Shown here in pieces: positions 5,650 through 12,254 of a stretch of 15,000 nucleotides of DNA. Source of the DNA: an uncultured Oscillospiraceae bacterium (GTDB lineage: Bacteria > Bacillota > Clostridia > Oscillospirales > Oscillospiraceae); NCBI GenBank assembly GCA_900752445.1, contig CAADVN010000051.1, positions 1-15,000 on the forward strand. Reading direction: 5' to 3'. The notes below the pieces were generated by a model, which saw only the letters and a program-made list of their open reading frames with translations, made no database searches and had not been told where the DNA came from. Made by a program: the position numbers and the translations under genes. Position 1 is the first letter of the stretch; every line of letters begins with the position of its first letter.

Positions 5650-7098
5650 GTGGACTTCCTGCGCGAGGCCATGGCGGAGAACGCTGCTGCGGTCATTATT
5701 TCTGTTGCCGCCATGCTCTTCCTCGGCTTCCTCATGACCCGTGTCACCAAACGCGTGAGGCTGCCGAATGTCACGGCTTACATACTCACCGGTATCCTCA
5801 TCGGGCCCTACTGCCTCGGGCTCATACCAGAGAATATCATCGAGGGCATGGACTTTCTATCCGACATCGCCCTGGCCTTCATCGCATTCAGCACGGGAGA
5901 GTTCTTCCGCCTGGACGCCCTGAGGAAAAACGGGCTGAAGGTCGTCGTCATCACCATCTGTGAGGCCTGTATGGCTACAGCGCTCGTATTCCTCGTCTGC
6001 CGGCTGATCCTGAGGATAGACCTGGTCTTCTCCATCGTCCTCTCAGCTCTCGCCGCGGCTACGGCCCCGGCTTCGACTCTCATGACCATACGCCAGACCG
6101 GCGCCGGAGGCGACTTCGTCGATACCCTGCTCCAGGCTGTTGCGCTCGACGACGTCGTCGGGCTCATTGAATACAGCGTCGCAATATCCCTTGCCCTGGC
6201 CTTCGGGGCGGGCGGCGGCGCCGTCGGCGCAGCGGGCGTCATCACGCCCATCGCCGTGAACCTCGGCGTCCTGGTCCTCGGCGGGGCCTTCGGGCTGCTC
6301 CTGAAACTCTTGCTCAGAAAGCATTCGCAGGATAACCGGCTCATTATCTCCGTATCCCTGCTCTTCGCCTTCTGCGGCGTCTGTACCGTGCTGGACGTAT
6401 CGCCCCTGCTGGGCTGCATGTCCATGGGTACGGTATATATAAATGTGTCCGACGACGACAAGCTCTTTAAGCAGCTGAACTATTTCACACCGCCCATACT
6501 GCTTCTCTTTTTCGTGCAGTCGGGCCTGTCCTTCCGGCTTGATGCGCTGTTTGACACCTCGGCCAGCGTGGGAAGCATATCCCTGCTGGCCGTCGGGGTG
6601 GTCTACTTCTTTACAAGGATACTCGGCAAGTATTCCGGGGCATTCCTCGGCTGCATGCTGACGGGAAAGCCGGAGCGGGTGCGTAATTACCTCGGCCTCG
6701 CTCTCATACCGCAGGCCGGTGTCGCGATCGGCCTCGCTGCGCTCGGGGCGCGCACCATCGGGGGCGAGACAGGGGTCGCGCTCGAGACTGTCATCCTCGC
6801 TTCGAGCGTGCTCTATGAGCTCATAGGCCCCGGCTGCGCGAAGCTCTCGCTCTATCTCTCGAAGTCCTACTCAACTAAGCTGGAGGAACTGGTGCCTGAG
6901 GAGCAGCTGGAGGGCGGAGCTGAGCTCACACCGACTGAGCAGCTAATACAGAGGATACAGGCAATACAAAAGGAGTTGCCGCAGGAACAGGCACCCTCGG
7001 ACGAGGAGCTGGCCTTCCTTGAGGCGGCGGAGGAACAGCTTGAGGCCATGCGCGGCGCAAGGGCGGGCGCGGGCCGTCTGAGAAACAGGAGGTTTTGA
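5650..7098 (+). CDS. Cation/proton antiporter, CPA2-type (Na+/H+ or K+/H+ exchanger)
   Basis: With the GTG start at 5650 the protein has 482 residues. About twelve hydrophobic segments span residues 8-400. Family marks include the TAPAST stretch (138-143), the paired acidic residues D167-D168 in LQAVALDDVVGLIEYS, and the conserved basic residues in FFTRILGKYSGA (R323/K327 region). The paired aspartates are typical of electrogenic exchangers of the CPA2 group. The protein should sit in the cytoplasmic membrane and exchange Na+ or K+ for protons. A charged cytoplasmic tail (about 405-482) rich in Glu and Gln, with coiled-coil-like stretches, replaces the usual nucleotide-binding RCK/TrkA domain. 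The MgtC gene follows one base after the stop, so the two form an operon. The ion carried cannot be told from sequence. Confidence 0.92.
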   Translation: MDFLREAMAENAAAVIISVAAMLFLGFLMTRVTKRVRLPNVTAYILTGILIGPYCLGLIPENIIEGMDFLSDIALAFIAFSTGEFFRLDALRKNGLKVVVITICEACMATALVFLVCRLILRIDLVFSIVLSALAAATAPASTLMTIRQTGAGGDFVDTLLQAVALDDVVGLIEYSVAISLALAFGAGGGAVGAAGVITPIAVNLGVLVLGGAFGLLLKLLLRKHSQDNRLIISVSLLFAFCGVCTVLDVSPLLGCMSMGTVYINVSDDDKLFKQLNYFTPPILLLFFVQSGLSFRLDALFDTSASVGSISLLAVGVVYFFTRILGKYSGAFLGCMLTGKPERVRNYLGLALIPQAGVAIGLAALGARTIGGETGVALETVILASSVLYELIGPGCAKLSLYLSKSYSTKLEELVPEEQLEGGAELTPTEQLIQRIQAIQKELPQEQAPSDEELAFLEAAEEQLEAMRGARAGAGRLRNRRF

Positions 7099-7099
7099 T

Positions 7100-7816
7100 A
7101 TGGCACAGGACAGTATTGCAAACCTGCTAGGGGCCTGGTCCGCCGGGCTGAACGGCTGGTCGGCGCTGCTGCGCATCGCGCTCTCGGTCCTGCTGGCCTC
7201 AGCCGTCGGCTGCGAGCGCTCCAGCAAGCGGCATTCGGCGGGCCTGCGCACTTTTATGATAGTCTCGCTCGCCTCCACCACGGCGGCCCTGGTGCAGGTA
7301 TACCTCATGGAGATGGGGGAGACTGCGACCTGGGTATCTGCCGCCGTTGTTATAGGTTCTGCCATAGTGTCGGGCTACTCGATACTGTTCAGCTCCAAGG
7401 GCCAGATCCGAGGGCTCACCACCTCGGCGGCGCTCTGGACCTGCGGCATTATTGGCCTGGCCATAGGCATGGGGCTATACACAGCAGCGCTCATCGCCTA
7501 CGGCGCCCTGCTCGTGAGCCTCTCGCTCTTCCCGGCTTTTGAAAAATACCTGAAGGACCGCTCCAACCACTTCGAGGTGCACCTTGAGCTCAAGAACAAG
7601 TCCGACCTCTGCAGCTTCACGGGCACGATACGGAAACTGGGCATGAGGATAGACGATATAGAGCTCAACCCGGCGTACCTGAATTCGGGGCTGAGCGTCT
7701 ATACCGTCTCCTTCACGATAAGCAGCAGGGAGCTGAAAAAGTACAAAAAGCACAGCGAGATAATAGAAGCCCTGCGCTCGCTCGATTACATCTCACATAT
7801 CGAGGAGATGGTCTAG
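7100..7816 (+). CDS. MgtC/SapB family membrane protein
   Basis: The 238-residue protein has an N-terminal membrane domain (about 20-145) with the MgtC hallmarks CERSSKRHSAGLRTFMIVSLAS and GQIRGLTTSAALW. A soluble C-terminal domain (about 155-238) follows, like the ACT-like tail found in many MgtC proteins. In Salmonella MgtC supports growth at low Mg2+ and lowers F-ATP-synthase activity; more distant relatives have various or unknown roles. AGGAGG lies seven bases before the ATG, inside the end of the antiporter gene. Co-expression with a proton antiporter suggests a shared role in membrane energetics or ion balance. Its stop codon is five bases from the stop of the convergent sigG gene, with no terminator between them. 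Confidence 0.92.
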   Translation: MAQDSIANLLGAWSAGLNGWSALLRIALSVLLASAVGCERSSKRHSAGLRTFMIVSLASTTAALVQVYLMEMGETATWVSAAVVIGSAIVSGYSILFSSKGQIRGLTTSAALWTCGIIGLAIGMGLYTAALIAYGALLVSLSLFPAFEKYLKDRSNHFEVHLELKNKSDLCSFTGTIRKLGMRIDDIELNPAYLNSGLSVYTVSFTISSRELKKYKKHSEIIEALRSLDYISHIEEMV

Positions 7817-7821
7817 GCCTG

Positions 7822-8601
7822 CTACTGGGCAAAGATGTTCTTCTTTATCTGGGCTATGGCGTTCTTCTCGAGCCTGGAGACCTGGGCCTGGGAGATGTGT
7901 ATCTCCGAAGCGACCTCCATCTGGGTCTTGCCGTCGCAGTAGCGCAGGGCGAGGATGCGTTTTTCCCGCTCGCCCAGGGACGAAATGGCGTCGGTGAGGG
8001 CAAGGCGCTCGAGCCAGCTCTCGTCGGTATCGCGCCTGTCGCAGAGCTGGTCCATGACGCAGACGCTCTCGCCCGCGTCGGAGTACACCGGCTCGAAGAG
8101 CGAGACGGGGTCGGAGATGGCGTCGAGGGAGAAGACCACCTCCTCGCGCTTTATGTCCAGCGCCTTTGCGATCTCCTCTGTAGTGGGCTCGCGGCCCGTC
8201 TCGGCGGTGAGCTTCTCGCGGGCCTGGAGCACGCGATAGGCCGTGTCCCGCATGGAGCGCGAGACGCGCACGGAGCTGTTGTCGCGCAGATAGCGGCGGA
8301 TCTCGCCGGCGATCATGGGCACTCCGTAGGTCGAAAAGCGCACATTTTGCGATATATCAAAATTGTCCACAGCCTTTATGAGGCCTATGCAGCCGACCTG
8401 AAAGAGGTCGTCCACATTCTCGCCCCGGCCGGCGAACTTCTGTATGACCGAGAGCACGAGGCGCAGGTTGCCGCTTATGAGCTCCTCGCGCGCCGCTGCA
8501 TCGCCCGCGCGGGCCCGGATGAGCAGCGCCTGGGCCTCGTCGTTTTTCAGTACCGGCAGCCTCGAAGTGTTTACTCCGCAGATCTCTACCTTGCCCTGCA
8601 A
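7822..8601 (-). CDS. sigG: RNA polymerase sporulation sigma factor G
   Basis: The 259-residue protein matches sigma-G along its length. It has the N-terminal KVEICGVNTSRLPVLKN motif special to this factor, region 2 (ENVDDLFQVGCIGLIKAVDNFD, then VRFSTYGVPMIAGEIRRYLRDN), region 3 (SRSMRDTAYRVLQAREKL, EEIAKALDI) and region 4 (LGEREKRILALRYCDGKTQMEVASEIHISQAQVSRLEK). Sigma-G directs late forespore genes after engulfment, including germination and cortex-lysis genes. The start is a TTG at 8601, set by homology (Bacillus sigma-G starts only a few residues differently) and by an AGGGG ribosome site eight bases upstream. A sigma-F-like promoter precedes it. The neighbouring spoIIG genes often found with sigG are absent here. 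Confidence 0.96.
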   Translation of the reverse strand: MQGKVEICGVNTSRLPVLKNDEAQALLIRARAGDAAAREELISGNLRLVLSVIQKFAGRGENVDDLFQVGCIGLIKAVDNFDISQNVRFSTYGVPMIAGEIRRYLRDNSSVRVSRSMRDTAYRVLQAREKLTAETGREPTTEEIAKALDIKREEVVFSLDAISDPVSLFEPVYSDAGESVCVMDQLCDRRDTDESWLERLALTDAISSLGEREKRILALRYCDGKTQMEVASEIHISQAQVSRLEKNAIAQIKKNIFAQ

Positions 8602-8632
8602 ATTTTAAAACCCCTTTTCAGGAAAGTACAGC

Positions 8633-8663
8633 TAGTCTTTCCCATTAGCGGCATTTTGATTCA
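8633..8663 (-). promoter_or_regulatory. Candidate sigma-F promoter of sigG
   Basis: On the minus strand GGAAAGACTA (8642-8633) fits the sigma-F -10 pattern GGnnAnAnTR fully. TGAATC (8663-8658) lies 15 bases upstream and fits the WGYATA -35 pattern at four of six positions. The implied start near 8626 leaves a short leader with the ribosome site. In Bacillus subtilis sigG is transcribed by sigma-F, so the type of promoter is the expected one. Confidence 0.62.
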
Positions 8664-8750
8664 GGGTACGCTGCATGCACATAAAAGCGGCGTCGAGGGG
8701 AAAATGTGCCGGCAGGTGAATTTTCCGGGAGATTATGGAGAATAACGTCC

Positions 8751-8779
8751 TTGACAGGGGAAGATAATAGTGCTATTAT
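8751..8779 (+). promoter_or_regulatory. Sigma-A promoter of the T-box-thrS unit
   Basis: A perfect TTGACA (8751-8756) and TATTAT (8774-8779) are 17 bases apart. A perfect inverted repeat, ATAATAG-TG-CTATTAT (8764-8779), covers the spacer end and -10 box and might be an operator or chance. Transcription would start near 8786, about 260 bases before thrS. Confidence 0.88.
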
Positions 8780-8785
8780 TTCAAA

Positions 8786-9022
8786 GGTTAGAGGCGAAGA
8801 TGGAGACGGCGCGGCCGGTAAAGCCGCTGCTCAGAGAGAGGTGTCCTTCGGCTGGGAGATACCTCCTTCGGCAGGCTGCGTGCACCACTCCTGAGCCCGC
8901 GGGCTGAAATCCCGGAAGTAGGTCCGCGCGTGCGGCGCGCGTTACAGCGCCATAAAGTTAAACTCAGGGTGGAACCGTGTGTGAACAACGCACCCCTGTG
9001 CCGCTGTAACGGCGCGGGGGTG
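8786..9022 (+). ncRNA. Threonine T-box leader
   Basis: T-box RNAs sense uncharged tRNA and prevent termination when the amino acid is short. The stem I base pairs GCTCAG (8829-8834) with CTGAGC (8891-8896), with the AGAGAG stretch just inside. The likely specifier is ACC (8884-8886), a threonine codon, followed by the expected A and the closing strand. The conserved T-box AGGGTGGAACCGTG is at 8966-8979; its UGGA bulge pairs with an acceptor end having discriminator U, as known for threonine T-boxes. The terminator at 8991-9022 competes with the antiterminator that uses 8965-8998. The 444 bases between sigG and thrS are thus filled by two promoters and this leader. The 5' end is estimated from the promoter. 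Confidence 0.95.
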
Positions 9023-9025
9023 TTT
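8991..9025 (+). terminator. T-box attenuator terminator upstream of thrS
   Basis: CACCCC (8991-8996) pairs with GGGGTG (9017-9022), and the stem continues unbroken through 8997-9003 with 9010-9016 (two G-U pairs) to a six-base loop. Only a short TTT run follows, so termination may be leaky or depend on the very stable stem. Confidence 0.88.
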
Positions 9026-9045
9026 CCATTTACAGGAGGATAATC

Positions 9046-10800
9046 ATGGACGAGAAAAAGTACACGTTTGAAAACAAGGAATACAGGGACACCTACAGGC
9101 ACACGACGAGCCACATCCTGGCCCAGGCTGTGAAGCGCCTGTACCCGGACACGAAGCTCGCCATCGGCCCGTCCATTGACGACGGCTTCTACTACGATCT
9201 CGATTCCGAGACGGTTTTCACGCCGGAGATACTGGAGAAGATCGAGGCCGAGATGCGCAAGATCTGCAAGGAGAAGCTGCCCATAGAGCGCTTTGAGCTG
9301 CCCAGGGAAGAGGCCATTGCCCTTATGAAGGAAAAGGACGAGCCCTACAAGGTCGAGCTCATCGAGGACCTGCCCGAGGGCGAGGCGATCAGTTTCTACA
9401 GGCAGGGCGAATTCACGGATCTCTGCGCCGGCCCGCACGTGGACAACACGGGCAGGATAAAGGGCAACGCGATAAAGCTCATGAGTTGCACGGGCGCCTA
9501 TTGGCGCGGCGATTCGAGCCGCAAGATGCTGCAGAGGATCTACGGCACAAGTTTTCTCAAAAAGGAGGAACTTGAGGCCTATTTGAATCGTCTAGAGGAG
9601 GCGAAGAAGCGCGACCACAGGAAGCTGGGCCGCGAGCTTGGTCTGTTCATGCTTGCGGATGAGGGCCCGGGCTTCCCCTTCTTCCTGCCGAAGGGCATGG
9701 TGCTGAAGAATACACTGCTCGACTACTGGCGCTCCGTGCACAAGCGCTACGGCTATGTGGAGATCTCGACGCCTATCATACTGAACCAGGACCTCTGGCA
9801 CAGGAGCGGGCACTGGGAGCACTATAAGAACAACATGTACACCACGGTGATCGACGGGGAAGACTACGCGGTAAAGCCGATGAACTGCCCGGGCGGCATG
9901 CTGGTGTACAAGAACGAGCCGCATTCCTACCGCGACCTGCCGATGCGCGTGGCTGAGCTGGGCATAGTCCACAGGCACGAGCTCTCCGGCGCGCTGCACG
10001 GCCTGTTCAGGGTCAGGTGCTTCACGCAGGACGACGCGCACATCTTCATGACGCCGGAGCAGATGAAGGATGAGATAAAGGGCGTCGTGCGGATCTTCGA
10101 CGAGATCTATTCCACCTTTGCCCTCAGCTACAAAATCGAGCTTTCGACGATGCCTGAGGACCACATGGGCGACGAGGAGACCTGGCGCATGGCCGAGGCC
10201 ACGCTGAAGGCGGCCATCGAGGAACTGGGCAAGCCCTACGAGATAAACGAGGGCGACGGCGCCTTCTACGGCCCGAAGCTGGACTTCCACCTGTCGGACA
10301 GCATCGGCAGGACCTGGCAGTGCGGCACCATCCAGCTCGACTTCCAGATGCCCGAGCGCTTTGAGCTCGAGTATGTGGGCGAGGACGGGCAGAAGCACCG
10401 CCCGGTCATGATCCACCGCGCGCTGCTGGGCAGTATCGAGCGCTTTATCGGCGTCATCACGGAGCACTTCGCGGGCGCGTTCCCGACCTGGCTGGCGCCG
10501 GTGCAGGTGAAGGTCATGACGATAACGGACAGAAGCCGCGACTGGGCCGTCGAGGCGGCACAGAAGCTGGAGGCCATGGGCATAAGGGTCGAGACCGACC
10601 TGCGCAATGAGAAGATAGGCTATAAGATCCGCGAGGCGCAGAGCCAGAAGATCCCCTATATGCTCGTTATAGGCGACAAGGAAGCGGAGGCGGGCACGGT
10701 GGCCGTGCGTACAAGGACCGGCGGCGACAAGGGCGCCATGCCGCTGGACGAGTTTGCGGCGATGATCCTGGAGCAGATAAAGACGCGCAGCCTCGACTGA
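9046..10800 (+). CDS. thrS: Threonyl-tRNA synthetase lacking the TGS domain
   Basis: The enzyme joins threonine to tRNA-Thr in the cytoplasm. The 584-residue product has the editing domain, with HxxxH (H19, H23) and the C127/H131 pair that hydrolyse Ser-tRNA-Thr. It also has the class II catalytic core, with zinc ligands C281, H332 and H457 and motif 2 around VHRHELSGALHGLFRVRCFTQDD, and the C-terminal anticodon-binding domain (about 485-584). These residues sit 53-55 positions earlier than in the E. coli enzyme (H73, H77, C182, H186, C334, H385, H511), so only the N-terminal TGS domain is missing. AGGAGG stands seven bases before the ATG. The threonine T-box controls it. Confidence 0.97.
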   Translation: MDEKKYTFENKEYRDTYRHTTSHILAQAVKRLYPDTKLAIGPSIDDGFYYDLDSETVFTPEILEKIEAEMRKICKEKLPIERFELPREEAIALMKEKDEPYKVELIEDLPEGEAISFYRQGEFTDLCAGPHVDNTGRIKGNAIKLMSCTGAYWRGDSSRKMLQRIYGTSFLKKEELEAYLNRLEEAKKRDHRKLGRELGLFMLADEGPGFPFFLPKGMVLKNTLLDYWRSVHKRYGYVEISTPIILNQDLWHRSGHWEHYKNNMYTTVIDGEDYAVKPMNCPGGMLVYKNEPHSYRDLPMRVAELGIVHRHELSGALHGLFRVRCFTQDDAHIFMTPEQMKDEIKGVVRIFDEIYSTFALSYKIELSTMPEDHMGDEETWRMAEATLKAAIEELGKPYEINEGDGAFYGPKLDFHLSDSIGRTWQCGTIQLDFQMPERFELEYVGEDGQKHRPVMIHRALLGSIERFIGVITEHFAGAFPTWLAPVQVKVMTITDRSRDWAVEAAQKLEAMGIRVETDLRNEKIGYKIREAQSQKIPYMLVIGDKEAEAGTVAVRTRTGGDKGAMPLDEFAAMILEQIKTRSLD

Positions 10801-10820
10801 GCAGAAAGGACTTGAATCGA

Positions 10821-11459
10821 ATGAAGAAATACCTGTGCATGCTGCTGGCGTTCGCGCTGGTGCTTGGGCTTGCGGGCTGCGGCAACGGCGATCCGGAGAC
10901 CAGTGGGCTGCCTGACGCGAGCGTTGAGAACAGCGACGGGCCGGCGTATGAGGACGGAGCCACGCCGAGCGACCTTCTGCCTGCCACGCCGGAGCCGACC
11001 CCGACGCCTGACCCGGAGCCCATTGAGACGCTGAAGGTCTGCGGCATATCCATCGTCAAGAACGGCCAGCTGACAAACCTGGCGTATAAGGGCGTCAAGT
11101 ACGAGAACGGCGTCCTGCTGCTGGACTCGGCTGAGCTGGAATCCGGCCCAAGTGCCAACGCGCTCATCGAATATACGGGCGGCGACCTTGAGATAAATGT
11201 CAGCGGCGAGTGCAAGTTCAGCGCCACAGAGGCCGAGGGCATCAAGGGCAGCGGGGATCTCAGCCTGACGGGCGACGGCAGCCTGAGCATTGTTGCGGCG
11301 GATGTCGCCGGAATCAGCGTGGAGGGCACGCTGACTGTGGGCTGCGCGCTCAACGTCACGGGCGCTCCTGCTGCTGAGAGCAGCGAGACGCTGGCCGCCG
11401 AGGGCTTTGCGATCTCTGTGAATGACGAGACCACGCTCACCGTCGCGGCTGCGGCCTGA
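10821..11459 (+). CDS. Predicted lipoprotein with a C-terminal beta-repeat (carbohydrate-binding-like) domain
   Basis: The 212-residue protein has a lipoprotein signal, MKKYLCMLLAFALVLGLAGC, with C20 as the lipidation site. An acidic, proline-rich linker (about 21-75, with TPEPTPTPDPEP) follows. The rest (about 78-212) is rich in Gly, Ser and Asp with short beta-strand repeats such as GGDLEINVSG, SGDLSLTGDGSLSI and EGTLTVGCALNV. This resembles the DUF4353-type carbohydrate-binding-like domain of Clostridia, but it is short for that family and the match is by eye. The ATG at 10821 is preferred over the TTG at 10812 because AGAAAGGA ends ten bases before it. It begins 20 bases after thrS and is probably transcribed by read-through from it. 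Its function is unknown. Confidence 0.78.
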   Translation: MKKYLCMLLAFALVLGLAGCGNGDPETSGLPDASVENSDGPAYEDGATPSDLLPATPEPTPTPDPEPIETLKVCGISIVKNGQLTNLAYKGVKYENGVLLLDSAELESGPSANALIEYTGGDLEINVSGECKFSATEAEGIKGSGDLSLTGDGSLSIVAADVAGISVEGTLTVGCALNVTGAPAAESSETLAAEGFAISVNDETTLTVAAAA

Positions 11460-11471
11460 CAGATTTTTTCT

Positions 11472-11502
11472 TGAATATTGAGACTCGTCCCTTCGTATTC
11501 TA
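11472..11502 (+). promoter_or_regulatory. Candidate sigma-G promoter of sleB
   Basis: TGAATA (11472-11477) matches the sigma-G -35 element exactly. After 18 bases TATTCTA (11496-11502) matches the CATACTA -10 element at five of seven positions. The start would fall near 11509, giving a leader of under 20 bases that still contains the ribosome site. sleB is a sigma-G gene in Bacillus subtilis. Confidence 0.72.
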
Positions 11503-11524
11503 GACGCGAGGGGGCGAGTTTTTA
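11483..11524 (+). terminator. Terminator hairpin after the thrS-lipoprotein unit, overlapping the sleB control region
   Basis: A 13-bp stem (11483-11495 with 11507-11519, including a few G-U pairs) has an 11-base loop and is followed by a T run (11519-11523). Its 3' arm carries the GAGGGGG ribosome site of sleB, and its loop holds most of the sigma-G -10 element. Confidence 0.82.
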
Positions 11525-11525
11525 T

Positions 11526-12200
11526 ATGCAGAACAGAAGAAAACTCATGCTTGCGCTGACGGTAGTATTTACTATTAATATAATGATAATAGCGCTGGCC
11601 CAGAATGCGTCGGCAGTGACCTATGCCAGGGGCTCGAGTGGCGAGACCGTGAGGCAGATACAGCAGAAGCTGCTGGACTGGGGCTACTATTCCGGCGAGG
11701 TGGACGGTGTTTTCGGCTCGAAGACCGAAGCGGCCGTGGAATATTTCCAGGAGAAGAACGGCCTTACCGTGGACGGCAAGGTGGGCCCTGAGACGCTGGA
11801 GGCCCTGGGCGTGCCGGCGGGCGAGACGGGCGCATCTTCAGGGAGCGGGTCGGGCGACCTCGCGCTGCTGGCGCGGCTCATCTCGGCTGAGGCCAGGGGC
11901 GAGCCCTATGCGGGCCAGGTCGCCGTGGGCGCGGTGGTGCTGAACCGGGTGGAGCACCCGTCCTTCCCGAATACGATCTCGGAGGTCATCTTCCAGCCGG
12001 GCGCGTTCAGCTGCATGCTCGACGGCCAGTGGGACGAGCCCGTGTCCGACAGCGCCTATCAGGCGGCGAGGGATGCGCTGGCGGGCTCCGACCCCTCTGG
12101 CGGGGCGATCTATTACTTCAATCCCGTCACCGCCACGAACGCCTGGATCTGGTCGCGTCCGGAGATCATAACGATAGGCAGACACAGGTTCTGCGCCTGA
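11526..12200 (+). CDS. sleB: Spore cortex-lytic enzyme SleB
   Basis: The 224-residue protein has a signal sequence with likely cleavage after ASA (residue 30). It then has a peptidoglycan-binding type 1 domain (about 36-96; VRQIQQKLLDWGYYSGEVDGVFGSKTEAAVEYFQ), a Gly/Ser linker (about 98-111) and a SleB/CwlJ-type hydrolase domain (about 112-223). In the latter LISAEARGEPYAGQVAVGAVVLNR carries the likely catalytic E122. SleB is a lytic transglycosylase that cuts spore cortex peptidoglycan during germination. A frame opens earlier at 11478, but that segment lies in the promoter and hairpin; the ATG at 11526 directly before the signal sequence fits. GAGGGGG lies 11 bases upstream, a rather long spacing. 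YpeB, its usual partner, is not in the window. Confidence 0.95.
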   Translation: MQNRRKLMLALTVVFTINIMIIALAQNASAVTYARGSSGETVRQIQQKLLDWGYYSGEVDGVFGSKTEAAVEYFQEKNGLTVDGKVGPETLEALGVPAGETGASSGSGSGDLALLARLISAEARGEPYAGQVAVGAVVLNRVEHPSFPNTISEVIFQPGAFSCMLDGQWDEPVSDSAYQAARDALAGSDPSGGAIYYFNPVTATNAWIWSRPEIITIGRHRFCA

Positions 12201-12207
12201 ATGCAAA

Positions 12208-12241
12208 GTGCCCGTCGGCGTCATAGGACGCCGACGGGCAC
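12208..12241. terminator. Perfect hairpin between convergent sleB and anti-sigma genes
   Basis: A perfect 15-bp GC-rich stem (12208-12222 with 12227-12241) closes an ATAG loop. There is no good T run on the plus side and only a short one (TTTGCAT) on the minus side, so it may work poorly as a classical terminator but could protect 3' ends. Its place between converging genes supports a two-way role. Confidence 0.75.
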
Positions 12242-12254
12242 CGTCTTGCAGGGC

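Noticed and set aside
7897..8745. Plus-strand 282-codon frame opposite sigG
   Set aside because: It is antisense to sigG, which matches sigma-G end to end; the mirror product is low in complexity.
9592..10467. Minus-strand 291-codon frame opposite thrS
   Set aside because: It is the antisense mirror of conserved synthetase motifs and has no ribosome site or known domain.
10667..11440. Minus-strand 257-codon Ser/Pro-rich frame opposite the lipoprotein gene
   Set aside because: The composition is what a Gly/Asp/Glu-rich gene gives on the other strand. The plus-strand frame has a signal peptide with lipobox and a ribosome site.
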